64,000 nt of DNA from Rathayibacter sp. VKM Ac-2754 (GCF_009807095.1 NZ_WUCC01000007.1:124001-188000); one strand, 5' to 3'; positions 48,503-57,336 are shown, counted from the first letter of the stretch. The notes: a model not told the origin generated them from the sequence alone. Numbers and translations are program-made.

Positions 48503-48573
48503 GGTGGATTGGCCGAGAGGCGAGGCAGCGGCCTGCAAAGCCGTATACACGGGTTCGAATCCCGTATCCACCT
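48503..48573 (+). tRNA. tRNA-Cys (anticodon GCA)
   Basis: A 71-nt cloverleaf with acceptor stem GGTGGAT/ATCCACC, anticodon loop CTGCAAA (anticodon GCA) and T arm ACGGG-TTCGAAT-CCCGT. It lies 117 nt after tRNA-Gly. Confidence 0.97.
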
Positions 48574-48611
48574 CGATCGTTCCCCGAACGAGGCGCTCCT
48601 CACGGAGCAGC

Positions 48612-48683
48612 GGGCGATTGGCGCAGCGGTAGCGCGCTTCCCTGACACGGAAGAGGTCACTGGTTCGATCCCAGTATCGCCCA
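48612..48683 (+). tRNA. tRNA-Val (anticodon GAC)
   Basis: A 72-nt cloverleaf with acceptor stem GGGCGAT/ATCGCCC and anticodon loop CTGACAC (anticodon GAC). It is nearly identical to the minus-strand tRNA-Val(CAC) at 47913-47985 outside the anticodon loop, D loop and T stem. Confidence 0.97.
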
Positions 48684-48690
48684 CCACCCG

Positions 48691-48716
48691 AACCCCCGGC
48701 CCTCGGCCGGGGGTTT
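48691..48716 (+). terminator. Terminator of the tRNA operon
   Basis: AACCCCCGGCC (48691-48701) pairs with GGCCGGGGGTT (48705-48715) around a CTC loop, 7 nt after tRNA-Val(GAC). It is followed by TTCG. Confidence 0.85.
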
Positions 48717-48820
48717 CGTCGTTCCCCCGGCGTGCACGACCGAGGGTCCGGGCGTCTCGAGCGGCACGGGCTCTCCTCCTCGGTTCTGCTCGGCCGGCTT
48801 CCGGGGCTACCCTCGTGGCG

Positions 48821-49441
48821 ATGCCCGCCCCGATCGCCCTCGACGACACCACCAGCCTCCGCCTGATCGCCCGGGAGGACGGTCCGTCGCTCGCGAGCGC
48901 CTACCGGCGCAACCGGCGCCACCTCGCGCCCTGGGAGCCGGTGCGCTCCGTTCGCTTCTTCGAGTCGGGCGGCCAGACCGACGCCATCGCCGACGTGCTC
49001 TTCGCGCACCGGGCCGGCAGCGTCCTGCCGATGGTGCTCGAGCGCGGCGACGACATCGTCGGCCGGCTCACGCTCTCGAACGTGGTGCACGGCGCCTTCG
49101 ACAGCGCCGATCTCGGGTACTGGCTCGACGCCTCCCTGCAGGGTCGCGGCCTGATGACCCGGGCCGTCGGCGAGATGCTGCGCCTCGCGCGCACCGAGCT
49201 GGGACTGCACCGCGTGCAGGCCGGCACGCTGCTGCACAACCGCGGATCGCAGGCGGTGCTCGAGCACAACGGCTTCGAGCGGATCGGGATCGCCCGCCGC
49301 TACCTCCGCATCGCGGGGGAGTGGCAGGACCACGTGCTGTTCCAGGTCCTCCTCGAGGGCGAGGGCGGCGGACGGCTGGAGCCGCCGGATCCGGCGGACC
49401 CAGGGCCGGGATCCAGGCCGGTGAGGGGTCGGCTCGTCTAG
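48821..49441 (+). CDS. GNAT family N-acetyltransferase (RimJ/RimL type)
   Basis: This 206-residue protein matches ribosomal-protein-alanine acetyltransferases of the RimJ/RimL group. It shows LRLIAREDGPSLASAYRRNRRHLAPWEP at the start, DLGYWLDASLQGRGLMTRAV for acetyl-CoA binding, and GLHRVQAGTLLHNRGSQAVLEHNGFERIG. The target amine is unknown. A -10-like TACCCT (48808-48813) ends 7 nt before the ATG, so translation is probably leaderless. Confidence 0.9.
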   Translation: MPAPIALDDTTSLRLIAREDGPSLASAYRRNRRHLAPWEPVRSVRFFESGGQTDAIADVLFAHRAGSVLPMVLERGDDIVGRLTLSNVVHGAFDSADLGYWLDASLQGRGLMTRAVGEMLRLARTELGLHRVQAGTLLHNRGSQAVLEHNGFERIGIARRYLRIAGEWQDHVLFQVLLEGEGGGRLEPPDPADPGPGSRPVRGRLV

Positions 49442-49496
49442 GGTGGGCGGCGCCGACGACCGATCGGCGCGGGGAGCCCGAGAGGACCACTGGACG

Positions 49497-50369
49497 ATGA
49501 CGCGCATCATCGGCGGACGCGAGTTCGACTTCGAGCGGCAGGTCGCCGTGATGGCGGTCGTGAACCGCACTCCCGACTCCTTCTACGACAGGGGATCGAC
49601 GTTCGCGCTCGACGCGGCGGTCGCCGCCTCCGTCCGTGCCGCCGACCAGGGCGCCGACTGGGTCGACATCGGCGGGGTGCCGTTCGGCCGCGGTCCCGAG
49701 GTCTCGCTGCAGGAGGAGCTCGACCGCGTCGTCCCGGTGGTCGCGGGGATCCACGAGCGGAGCGACGTGGTGATCTCGGTCGACACGACCCGCGCCGAGG
49801 TGGCTCGCGCGAGCATCGCCGAGGGCGCCTCCGTCGTCAACGACACCAGCGGGCTGCACGACCCGGAGATGCTCGGCGTGCTCGCCGCCTCGTCGGCCCA
49901 GCTCGTCGTCACTCACAGCGTGGGCGCGCCGCGGAGCGAGCCGACGCGGCCGGAGTACGACGACGTGGTGGCGACGGTCGTGGCGCACCTCCGCGACCGG
50001 GTCGAGCGCGCGCTGGCCGCGGGAGTGCCTCCGGAGCGGATCATCGTCGACCCGGGGCACGACCTGAACAAGAACACCCTGCACACCCTCGAGCTGACCC
50101 GCCGGCTCGGCGAAGTCGCGGCGCTCGGCTACCCGGTGCTGGCGGCGGTGTCGAACAAGGACTTCATCGGCGAGACGCTCGACCGACCGCAGGGCGAGCG
50201 GCTGGAGGGGTCCCTCGCGGCCGCGGTGATCTGCATCCTGAACGGGGCGCGGATCGTGCGGATGCACGACGTGCGGCAGGCGGTCGACGCGGTGCGGCTG
50301 ACGGAGGCTGTGCTGGGCTGGCGAGCACCGGCCTACCTCCGCCACAACATCGAGGAGGCGGGCGCGTGA
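49497..50369 (+). CDS. Dihydropteroate synthase-like protein (FolP2 type)
   Basis: This 290-residue TIM-barrel protein belongs to the dihydropteroate synthase family: VMAVVNRTPDSFYDRG, DWVDIGG, VISVDTTRAEVA, VNDTSGL and the late IVRMHDVRQAV are present. However, loop 2, normally GGESTRPG and needed to bind pABA and pyrophosphate, reads GGVPFGRGPEV. Mycobacterial FolP2, which as I recall has no synthase activity, carries a similar change (GGVKAGPG). A true DHPS role is therefore doubtful. The stop overlaps the next gene, a RibD-type reductase, by GTGA. Confidence 0.85.
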   Translation: MTRIIGGREFDFERQVAVMAVVNRTPDSFYDRGSTFALDAAVAASVRAADQGADWVDIGGVPFGRGPEVSLQEELDRVVPVVAGIHERSDVVISVDTTRAEVARASIAEGASVVNDTSGLHDPEMLGVLAASSAQLVVTHSVGAPRSEPTRPEYDDVVATVVAHLRDRVERALAAGVPPERIIVDPGHDLNKNTLHTLELTRRLGEVAALGYPVLAAVSNKDFIGETLDRPQGERLEGSLAAAVICILNGARIVRMHDVRQAVDAVRLTEAVLGWRAPAYLRHNIEEAGA

Positions 50370-51112
50370 GCGCGGTCATCGACCGGCTGCACCCGTCGCC
50401 GCTCGCCTCGCTCGACGATGACGCACTGCTCGCCCTGTATTCGGAGGGGAGTGCAGAGCGCTGGCTCCGGGTGAACTTCGTCTCGAGCGTCGATGGAGCG
50501 GTGACCCACGACGGCGTGTCGGGGGCACTCGGCGGCGAGGCCGACCTGCGGGTCTTCGACCTGCTGCGCCGTCTCGCCGATGTGGTGCTGGTGGCCGCGG
50601 GCACGGTGCGGACCGAGGGCTACGGCCCGATGGTGCTCGGGGAGGAGGCCGCTACGGCGCGGACCGCCGCGGGGCTGCCTCCGCACCCCGTTTTCGCCAT
50701 CGTCTCGGGGTCGCTCGATCTCGACGCGGGGTCGCGGCTGTTCACCGAGGCGCCGGTGCGGCCGGTGGTGGTGACGACGGGGCGCTCCCCGGCGCGGCGA
50801 CGCGACGAGCTCGCGGAGGTCGCCGAGGTGCTGGTCTGCGGCGAGGACGCGCTGGACGCTCCGCGGATGCGCGACGCCCTCGCCGAGCTCGGGCTGGCGC
50901 GGATCCACTGCGAGGGCGGCCCGTCGCTGCTGGGCGCGCTGCTCGCCGACGACGCGGTGGACGAGCTGGATCTGACGCTGAGCCCGACGCTCGAGGCGGG
51001 CGACGCGGGCCGGATCGCCCGGGGATCGCTGCCGGGAGCGCGTGAGCAGCGCCTGGCGCACGTGCTCGCCTCCGGTGACACGCTGCTTCTGCGCTACCTG
51101 CGCGCCCGCTGA
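50366..51112 (+). CDS. RibD C-terminal-type pyrimidine reductase family protein
   Basis: This 248-residue protein has the RibD reductase/DHFR-like fold without the deaminase domain. It has LRVNFVSSVDGAVT, ADVVLVAAGTVRTEGYGP, the nucleotide-binding ARIHCEGGPSLLGALL, and DELDLTLSPTL. Stand-alone members are often not in riboflavin operons. M. tuberculosis Rv2671 of this type can act as a dihydrofolate reductase. Coupling to a FolP-like gene by overlapping GTGA suggests a pterin or folate role here; this is inference. Confidence 0.85.
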   Translation: MSAVIDRLHPSPLASLDDDALLALYSEGSAERWLRVNFVSSVDGAVTHDGVSGALGGEADLRVFDLLRRLADVVLVAAGTVRTEGYGPMVLGEEAATARTAAGLPPHPVFAIVSGSLDLDAGSRLFTEAPVRPVVVTTGRSPARRRDELAEVAEVLVCGEDALDAPRMRDALAELGLARIHCEGGPSLLGALLADDAVDELDLTLSPTLEAGDAGRIARGSLPGAREQRLAHVLASGDTLLLRYLRAR

Positions 51113-51141
51113 CCTCCCGGGACCAGCGGGCGCGCTCGGGA

Positions 51142-52404
51142 TCAGCTCACGGGCGACAGCTGCGGCGAGAGGGCGCGCGGGGCGAGGCGCTGCAGCTGGG
51201 TGACGTGCTCGGGGGTCAGCTCCTCGAGGGAGGTGACGCCCAGGAGGCGCATCGTGCGGGTGATCTGATCGGACAGGATCTCGATCATCCGGTTGACGCC
51301 CGCCTCGCCGCCGGCCATCAGGCCGTAGAGGTAGGCGCGGCCGACGAGCGTGAACCGGGCGCCGTGCGCGATCGACGCGACGATGTCTGCGCCGGACATG
51401 ATGCCGGTGTCGAGGTGCACCTCCATGCCCGACGAGCCGACCTCGCGGACGACCTCGGGGAGCAGGTGGAACGGGATCGGCGCACGGTCGAGCTGGCGGC
51501 CGCCGTGGTTCGAGAGCACGATGCCGTCGATGCCCAGCTCGGCGACGCGGCGGGCGTCGTCGACCGTCTGGATGCCCTTGACGACGATCTTGCCGGGCCA
51601 CTGGTCGCGGATCCACGCGAGGTCGTCGAAGCCCACGGTCGGGTCGAACATCGTGTCGAGCAGCTCGCCGACGGTGCCAGACCAGCGGTCGAGGGAGGCG
51701 AAGGACAGCGGCTCGGTGGTGAGGAAGTCGATCCACCACCAGGGGCGCGGCATCGCGTTGACGACGGTGCCGAGGGTCAGCTGCGGCGGGATCGAGAAGC
51801 CGTTGCGCTTGTCGCGGAGGCGCGCGCCGGCGACGGGGACGTCGACGGTCACCAGCAGGGTGTCGAAGCCGGCTGCGGCGGCGCGGTCGACGAGCGCCAT
51901 CGAGCGGTCGCGGTCCTTCCACATGTAGAGCTGGAACCAGTTGCGGCCGTGCGGGTTCGCGGCCTTGACGTCCTCGATGGCGGTGGTGCCCATCGTGGAG
52001 AGCGAGAACGGGATGCCCCACTTGGCGGCGTTGCGCGCGCCGGCGATCTCGCCCTCGGTCTGCATCATCCGGGTGAAGCCGGTCGGCGCGATGCCGAAGG
52101 GGAGCGAGACGGGAGCGCCCAGGACGTCCCAGCCCGTGCGGACCTCGGACACGTCCCGCAGGATCGCGGGGTTGAACTGGATGTCCCGGAAGGCCTCGCG
52201 GGCTCGGCCGAGCGAGATCTCCGCCTCGGCAGCGCCCTCGGTGTAGTCGAAGGCGGCCTTCGGGGTGCGGCGGCGGGCGATGCGCTGCAGGTCCTCGATC
52301 GTCAGCGCCCTGTCGAGCCGCGCCTTCTTGAGGTCGAGCTCGGGCTTCTTGAACTGCATCAGGGGCGCGAGATCGCGCACCTTCGGGATTCGGCGGTCGA
52401 CCAT
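51142..52404 (-). CDS. lldD: L-lactate dehydrogenase (FMN-dependent, LldD type)
   Basis: LldD oxidises L-lactate to pyruvate with FMN, passing electrons to the quinone pool. The 420-residue alpha-hydroxy-acid oxidase has [49 protein letters not shown] and [13 protein letters not shown], where His300 is the catalytic base. [20 protein letters not shown] completes the FMN site. It lies 2 nt after the lldR-like regulator gene and is in the same operon, as in lactate-use operons elsewhere. Confidence 0.93.
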   Translation of the reverse strand: MVDRRIPKVRDLAPLMQFKKPELDLKKARLDRALTIEDLQRIARRRTPKAAFDYTEGAAEAEISLGRAREAFRDIQFNPAILRDVSEVRTGWDVLGAPVSLPFGIAPTGFTRMMQTEGEIAGARNAAKWGIPFSLSTMGTTAIEDVKAANPHGRNWFQLYMWKDRDRSMALVDRAAAAGFDTLLVTVDVPVAGARLRDKRNGFSIPPQLTLGTVVNAMPRPWWWIDFLTTEPLSFASLDRWSGTVGELLDTMFDPTVGFDDLAWIRDQWPGKIVVKGIQTVDDARRVAELGIDGIVLSNHGGRQLDRAPIPFHLLPEVVREVGSSGMEVHLDTGIMSGADIVASIAHGARFTLVGRAYLYGLMAGGEAGVNRMIEILSDQITRTMRLLGVTSLEELTPEHVTQLQRLAPRALSPQLSPVS

Positions 52405-52406
52405 GG

Positions 52407-53111
52407 TCAGTCCTTCTTCGCGGTGAGGTGGGTCTCGGCGTAGTAGCCCGAGATGTGGGTCTGGACGAGCGTGCGGGCGAGCTCGGGGTCGGCGGCGTCG
52501 AGGGCCGCGACGAGGGCGCGGTGCTCGCTGCGGAGGCGGTCGCGGGTCCGCGGCCAGTCGGGCAGCGAGCGGGCGGCGCGGAGGACGTAGCTCTCGACGG
52601 CGTCGCGCAGGCCCGCGGTCATCGCGGCGATGACCGCGTTGCCGGACGCCTCGGCGAGCGAGAGGTGGAACTGCTGGTCGAGGGCGAGGAAGGCGTCGTG
52701 ATCGAGGGTCTCGGCGTCCATCGCGTCGAGGAGCTCCCGGCTGTCGTCGAGCTCGACGCCGGGCGTGCGGGCGAGGTCGTCGACGACCGCGGTCTCGAGG
52801 ACGAGGCGGGTGCGGACGACGTCCTCGACGGCGAAACCGCTCGCCGCGACCTGGAGGCGCAGGAGGGCGCTCATGCCGCCGGTGGGGCGCGCGACGATGA
52901 CGGCGCCCGAGGTGGGACCGGAGCCTGTCCGGGTGCGGATGAGCCCCATCACCTCGAGGACGCGCACGGCCTCGCGGACGGAGGAGCGGCCGACTCCGAG
53001 CTCGAGGGCGAGCACCCGCTCTCCGGGGAGGCGGTCGCCCGGGGCGAGGGCGCCGGTGAGCAGGAGTCCCTCGACATGCGAGAGCACGCTCTCCCAGGCT
53101 CGATCGCTCAT
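52407..53111 (-). CDS. FadR/LldR-type GntR-family regulator
   Basis: This 234-residue GntR protein has an N-terminal winged helix ([28 protein letters not shown]) and a C-terminal FCD domain with histidines in [24 protein letters not shown] and THISGYY that form the usual metal site. It heads an operon with lldD. Two perfect TGGTCnGACCA operators lie upstream, matching the known LldR/PdhR-type consensus. It is probably a lactate-responsive repressor of its own operon and possibly of the divergent kinase gene. GAGGTGAGG precedes the ATG. Confidence 0.9.
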   Translation of the reverse strand: MSDRAWESVLSHVEGLLLTGALAPGDRLPGERVLALELGVGRSSVREAVRVLEVMGLIRTRTGSGPTSGAVIVARPTGGMSALLRLQVAASGFAVEDVVRTRLVLETAVVDDLARTPGVELDDSRELLDAMDAETLDHDAFLALDQQFHLSLAEASGNAVIAAMTAGLRDAVESYVLRAARSLPDWPRTRDRLRSEHRALVAALDAADPELARTLVQTHISGYYAETHLTAKKD

Positions 53112-53128
53112 CCGCCCCTCACCTCTCC

Positions 53129-53164
53129 GTGGTCAGACCACAGCGTACGGTGTGGTCGGACCAC
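53129..53164. promoter_or_regulatory. Two GntR/FadR-type operators in the divergent promoter region
   Basis: GTGGTCAGACCAC (53129-53141) and GTGGTCGGACCAC (53152-53164) are near-perfect 13-bp palindromes 23 bp apart, about two helical turns. A minus-strand -10-like TACGCT (53147 to 53142) for the lldR operon lies between them. The second operator overlaps the expected -35 region of the APH gene. Confidence 0.85.
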
Positions 53165-53192
53165 AGGCAAGGGCCAGCGGTAGCCTGGCGCG

Positions 53193-53915
53193 ATGACCGG
53201 ACCGGATCTCTCGCGGCAGTACTCCCTCGAGGGGGTCTCGATCCCGGAGATCGCCGTTGCGAGCAACGGCGGAGCCGCTCCCGCCCTCGTCTGGCGCAAC
53301 CAGCTCGACGGGCTCACCTTCCGCGTGAGCGACGGCTACCTCAAATGGAGCCCGGACGCGGCCGGCGTCGACCTCGGTCGGGAGGCCGAGCGCCTCCGCT
53401 GGCTGGAGGGCAGGATCCCGGCGCCGACGCTGCTCGAGCACGGCCGGGGCGACGGCGGGCAGTGGCTGCTGACGCGAGCGCTGCCGGGCGACAGCGCCGC
53501 CTCCGATCGCTGGATCGCTCGACCCGGGGCCGCGGTGCGGGCGATCGCGGCGGGCCTGCGGGCGCTGCACGCCCTGCCGGTGGCGGAGGTGCCGGAGTCG
53601 CTGAGCGGGGACTCGTGGTTCGATCGCCGCGTGGCGCGGCTGGGCGCGCCTCCGCTGCTCGTCGACCCCGTGGTGGTGCACGGCGACGCCTGCGCGCCGA
53701 ACACCCTGCTCGACGACGACGGACTCTGGAGCGGGATCGTCGACGTCGGCGACCTGGGTGTCGGCGACCGCTGGGCCGACCTCGCGGTCGCCGCGATGAG
53801 CCTCCGCTGGAACTACGGCGAGGGCTTCGGGCCGCTGCTGCTCGACGCGTACGGCATCGCCGCGGACGAGGAGCGGGCCGCCTACTACCGCGCTCTGTGG
53901 GACGCCGAGTCGTGA
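53193..53915 (+). CDS. Aminoglycoside 3'-phosphotransferase-like kinase
   Basis: This 240-residue protein has the APH(3') plan: TFRVSDGYLKWSP with the ATP-site Lys, LTRALPGDSA, the catalytic loop VVHGDACAPNTLL (Asp in HGD and Asn downstream) and the DVGDLGVGDRWADLAVA metal-binding motif. It is a little shorter than classical APH(3') enzymes (about 264). Being chromosomal and close to a lactate regulon it may act on another small substrate. A -10-like TAGCCT (53181-53186) ends 6 nt before the ATG, suggesting a leaderless mRNA. Confidence 0.85.
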   Translation: MTGPDLSRQYSLEGVSIPEIAVASNGGAAPALVWRNQLDGLTFRVSDGYLKWSPDAAGVDLGREAERLRWLEGRIPAPTLLEHGRGDGGQWLLTRALPGDSAASDRWIARPGAAVRAIAAGLRALHALPVAEVPESLSGDSWFDRRVARLGAPPLLVDPVVVHGDACAPNTLLDDDGLWSGIVDVGDLGVGDRWADLAVAAMSLRWNYGEGFGPLLLDAYGIAADEERAAYYRALWDAES

Positions 53916-53919
53916 GCGC

Positions 53920-55014
53920 TCAGCTCTTCGCGGCCTCGTCGTCCTCGGCGGCGGCGGCGTCGGAGGAGCGGTTCTCGTTCGAGAGGCGCAGCCACTTCCC
54001 GTCGCGCACGTCCTGCTCGTGCACGGCCTGCTTCTTCGCGCTGGCCGCGGTGTCGCGCGGCGGGAGCTGGAGGGTCTCCTCGGCCTCGATCCCGGCCTGG
54101 AGCTGACGGCCGCGCTCGAGCTCGGCGTCGAACTCGGCGCCGAAGAGCAGGGCGATGTTCGTGATCCAGATCCAGAGGAGGAAGACGATGACGGCGCCGA
54201 GCGAGCCGTAGGTCTTGTTGTAGTTCGAGAAGTTGGCGACGTAGAACGCGAACCCGACGGAGGCGATCAGCCAGATGGCGAGGGCGAGGAGCGCCCCGGT
54301 GCTGATCCAGCGGAACTTCGGCTGCCGGATGTTCGGCGCGAAGTAGTACAGGACCGCGATGATCACGACGGCGATGACCAGGAGCACCGGCCACTTGACG
54401 ATGTTCCACACCGTGAGCGCCGCCGGGCCGAGGCCCACGACGTCGCCGACGGCCGAGGCGACCGGGCCGCTCAGCACGAGCAGGAGCGCCGCGATGACGA
54501 TGAGGATCACGGTGACGACCGTGACACCCAGCATCGTGGAGCGCAGCTTCCAGAAGGGACGTCCCTCGTCGATCTCGTAGATGCGGTTCATCGCGCGGCC
54601 GAACGCCCCGACGTATCCGGAGGCCGACCAGATCGCGCCCACGATTCCGGTGACGAGGGCGATGCCTGCGGCGGGGGAGGTGATCAGCGACTGGATCGGT
54701 TCGCGCAGCAGATCGACGACCTGAGCCGAGCCGAGGTTGCGGACGAGCTCGAGGACGGTGTCGGTGGTGGCCTGCGCCTGGCCGAAGACGCCGAGGACCG
54801 AGACGATGGCGAGCAGCGCCGGGAAGAGGGCCAGCACGGCGTAGTAGGTGAGCGCGGCGGCGAGATCGGTGCACTGGTCCGCGCCGAACTCGCGGGCGGT
54901 CTTCTTCAGGACGTACAGCCAGGAGCGCTTGGTGATGTCGCTGACCTCGTCGGGCTTGCGCGAGTCGTCGGGCTCGGGCGCGGTCTTCTCGCGGGTCGTG
55001 CTCTTCTCGGCCAT
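53920..55014 (-). CDS. YihY/virulence factor BrkB family membrane protein
   Basis: This 364-residue protein has the YihY domain: DQCTDLAAALTYYAVLALFPALLAI, then WSASGYVGAFGRAMNRIYEIDEGRPFWKLR, and NKTYGSLGAVIVFLLWIWITNIALLFGAEFDAEL. Six membrane segments are expected, with charged tails at both ends. Earlier labels as RNase BN are wrong for this family; function is unknown. A minus-strand -10-like TAGCGT (55026 to 55021) ends 6 nt before the ATG. Its stop is 4 nt from the convergent APH stop. Confidence 0.92.
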   Translation of the reverse strand: MAEKSTTREKTAPEPDDSRKPDEVSDITKRSWLYVLKKTAREFGADQCTDLAAALTYYAVLALFPALLAIVSVLGVFGQAQATTDTVLELVRNLGSAQVVDLLREPIQSLITSPAAGIALVTGIVGAIWSASGYVGAFGRAMNRIYEIDEGRPFWKLRSTMLGVTVVTVILIVIAALLLVLSGPVASAVGDVVGLGPAALTVWNIVKWPVLLVIAVVIIAVLYYFAPNIRQPKFRWISTGALLALAIWLIASVGFAFYVANFSNYNKTYGSLGAVIVFLLWIWITNIALLFGAEFDAELERGRQLQAGIEAEETLQLPPRDTAASAKKQAVHEQDVRDGKWLRLSNENRSSDAAAAEDDEAAKS

Positions 55015-55095
55015 GCCGACACGCTACGGCCCCGGTCCGGCTTCGGAAGGCCCTTGACGCGCGGCGATCCGTGTCCGACAGGTGTGGTGCCCGGA

Positions 55096-56286
55096 TCAGA
55101 CCGTCCGGGAGTGGCGGGCGGCGGCGAAGACGCCGAAGAGGAGGAACGACACGGTGGCGCCGAGGACGACCGTGAGCGGTGCGTCCCAGCCTCCGCTCGC
55201 ATCGTGGGCGAAGCCCAGCACCGTCGGGGCGGTGGCGGCGACCGCGTAGCCGAGGCCCTGCACGGTCGCGGACAGGCGGGAGGCGTGCGCGTCCGACTGC
55301 GAGAGCCGCACGACGAGGACGAAGACCACCGTGAACCCGCCGCCCTGCGCGACGCCGCCGAGGATGCACCACAGCGCCCAGAGCTGAGGGGCCAGGAGGA
55401 GCCCGGCCGGGACGGTGCACCAGAGCACGCCGACCAGGGCGATGCTGCCGAGCGGCCGCAGCCTCTTGACGAGCAGGGGGACGCCGATCGCGCCGACGAC
55501 GGCGGCGAGCTGGAAGACCGAGGAGCTGGCGCCGGCCGTCTCGATCGAGAAGCCGTTGCGGTCGACGAGCAGCGTGGGCAGCCACGCCGTGACTCCGTAG
55601 TACGAGAACGCCTGACTCGAGAAGCAGACCGCGAGGGCCAGGACGGTGGCGCTGCGCCAGATGCGCGGGGCGGGCTCGGCGGGGCCTCGGTCGGCGGCGA
55701 GGCGCGGCGCAGGCTTCAGAGCCCGCGCCGGACCGACGGCGAGCAGCCAGCCGAGCAGGGCGAGCGCGTTCAGGGCGAGCCAGACGAGCAGCGCGCCCCG
55801 CCAGCCGACCGCGAGCGCGAGTGGAGCCGTGCCGAGGGAGGTGATCGTCGAGCCGATGTTGAGCGCGGCCGTGTAGACGCCGGTCGTCAGGTCGACGCGC
55901 TCGGGAGAGACGTCGCGGCGGATGACGACGGGCACCACGACGTTGCCGATGGTGATGAAGACGCCGATCACGATCGTGCCGGCGACCACGGTGACGACGT
56001 CACCGGCGGAGCGGAGGATCGTGCCGAGCGCGACTCCGAGGATCGTCACGACGACGGCGGTGTCTGGCCCCGCGCGGCGGATCACGACGAGGGCGAGCGG
56101 AGTCGCCAGTGCGAAGCAGAGCACCGGGATGCTGGTGAGCACCCCGGCCTGCGCGGAGGAGAGGGAGAGATCGTCGCGGATCGCGTCGATCACCGGCGCC
56201 AGGGCGACGATCGGCCCGCGCAGGACGAGAGCGACCAGGGCGACGGCGACGACGAACAGCCAGGGCGCGCTCCGGCGGCGCGTCAT
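55096..56286 (-). CDS. MFS transporter, CynX/NimT family
   Basis: This 396-residue protein has 12 hydrophobic segments and the CynX/NimT-type start (VLRGPIVALAPVIDAIRDDLSLSSAQAGVLTSIPVLCFAL), with GNVVVPVVIRRD and FVLVVRLSQSDAHASRLSATVQGLGY later. Known relatives move cyanate, nitroimidazoles or other small organic acids; the substrate is not clear. The ATG at 56286 is 34 nt beyond the stop of the upstream DUF2510 gene, so co-transcription is likely. Confidence 0.88.
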   Translation of the reverse strand: MTRRRSAPWLFVVAVALVALVLRGPIVALAPVIDAIRDDLSLSSAQAGVLTSIPVLCFALATPLALVVIRRAGPDTAVVVTILGVALGTILRSAGDVVTVVAGTIVIGVFITIGNVVVPVVIRRDVSPERVDLTTGVYTAALNIGSTITSLGTAPLALAVGWRGALLVWLALNALALLGWLLAVGPARALKPAPRLAADRGPAEPAPRIWRSATVLALAVCFSSQAFSYYGVTAWLPTLLVDRNGFSIETAGASSSVFQLAAVVGAIGVPLLVKRLRPLGSIALVGVLWCTVPAGLLLAPQLWALWCILGGVAQGGGFTVVFVLVVRLSQSDAHASRLSATVQGLGYAVAATAPTVLGFAHDASGGWDAPLTVVLGATVSFLLFGVFAAARHSRTV

Positions 56287-56320
56287 CGGCGCATCGGCAG
56301 GGGGGGGACGGCCACCCCGC

Positions 56321-56788
56321 TCAGCCCGCGAGACCGGCGAGGTCGGACAGGTTCGAGAGGAAGGAGAGGACGCCCGTGCCGATGCCGACGATGCCCGTGA
56401 CGAGGCCCGCGGTGGCGAGGCCGCGGCCGGTGCCGACGCTCTCGGCGGCCGTCCGCCCGCGGACGCCGAACACGATCGCGAGGATCGAGGGGACCAGGAA
56501 CGGGTTGACGAGGATGCTCGCGATGCCCAGGACGAGGCTCGCGATCGCCAACGGGTTGCGACCGGCGGTGGAGGGCGCCGGCTGCTGGGCGTACAGCCCG
56601 GGCTGCGGCGCGCTCGCCTGTCGATCGGAGGCACTCGGCGTCCCGTAGAGAGGGATGGACGAGGCGGGCGGCGCTGCGGGACGGGAGCGGCCGGTCCATG
56701 CCGCGCCGTCCCAGTAGAGCTCCGCTCCGATGTCGGCCGGGTGGGGGTACCAGCCGGGCGCGGGAGCGGAGGGGGAGTCGTCGGGCAT
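56321..56788 (-). CDS. DUF2510 / DUF4190 membrane protein
   Basis: This 155-residue protein has an N-terminal DUF2510 motif (APGWYPHPADIGAELYWDGAAWTG), a Pro-rich linker and a two-helix DUF4190-like region (NPLAIASLVLGIASILVNPFLVPSILAIVFGVRG). Such proteins are common in actinobacteria and have no assigned role. A minus-strand -10-like TAGAAT (56800 to 56795) ends 6 nt before the ATG, so the message is probably leaderless. Confidence 0.85.
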   Translation of the reverse strand: MPDDSPSAPAPGWYPHPADIGAELYWDGAAWTGRSRPAAPPASSIPLYGTPSASDRQASAPQPGLYAQQPAPSTAGRNPLAIASLVLGIASILVNPFLVPSILAIVFGVRGRTAAESVGTGRGLATAGLVTGIVGIGTGVLSFLSNLSDLAGLAG

Positions 56789-56836
56789 GCGCCGATTCTA
56801 GGGCGCGGCGGCGGAGCCGCTCGCCGGAGTGGCGCC

Positions 56837-57214
56837 TCAGCCCTTGGGCTGCTCGATGCCCAGCGCGTTGCCGTCGGGGTCGAGGATCCAGGCCGCCCAG
56901 ACGTCGCCGCGGTCGGCGATGCCGTTCTCGGTCCGCAGCTCGTCGGAGTCGTAGTCCTGCGGCACGACACCGCGCGCGGCGAGGTCGTCGAGCTCGGCGC
57001 GCAGATCCAGCACGCGCCAGGCCGCCTTCGTCTGCTCGTCCTGCGAGCCGACGGTGCTCGCGGTGACGGTGAAGCGGGTGCCTCCGGCGGCATAGGCGAT
57101 CGCGGCGTCGCTCTCCTCGAGGATCGTGAGCCCGAGGGTCTCGGCGTAGAAGGCGCGGGAGGCCGCGGGGTCGGTGGTGAGCAGCACGGGGCAGAGGGGG
57201 TGGTCGGAGAGCAC
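56837..57214 (-). CDS. VOC family protein (glyoxalase-like)
   Basis: This 125-residue VOC-fold protein has CPVLLTTDPAASRAFYAETLGL at the start and AAWILDPDGNALGIEQ at the end, typical of single-copy glyoxalase/bleomycin-resistance-like proteins. The ligand is unknown. I chose the GTG at 57214, with AAAGG upstream and family-like length; an ATG at 57262 would add 16 residues. Confidence 0.82.
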   Translation of the reverse strand: MLSDHPLCPVLLTTDPAASRAFYAETLGLTILEESDAAIAYAAGGTRFTVTASTVGSQDEQTKAAWRVLDLRAELDDLAARGVVPQDYDSDELRTENGIADRGDVWAAWILDPDGNALGIEQPKG

Positions 57215-57336
57215 GGGGTGCCTTTCGTCGCGGGGCGCGGCGGTCGCGCTCTGCCAGCCCACGCCGTCCGCGGGCTCCGGGCAAGGGGCTTGAACCGAGT
57301 CCGCCGCCCGGGGGTCCTCGCGTGGGACACTGCGGT

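Noticed and set aside
47913-48683. tRNA genes as attachment site of an integrated element
   Set aside because: No integrase, no duplicated tRNA 3' end in direct orientation, and both flanks are ordinary chromosome.
49497-50369. Genuine folate-pathway dihydropteroate synthase
   Set aside because: The pABA/pyrophosphate loop GGESTRPG is replaced, and no other folate gene such as folB, folK or folE is adjacent.
53193-53915. Acquired aminoglycoside resistance gene
   Set aside because: The kinase motifs are right, but base composition, leaderless promoter and lack of mobile sequences point to a native gene; resistance cannot be claimed.
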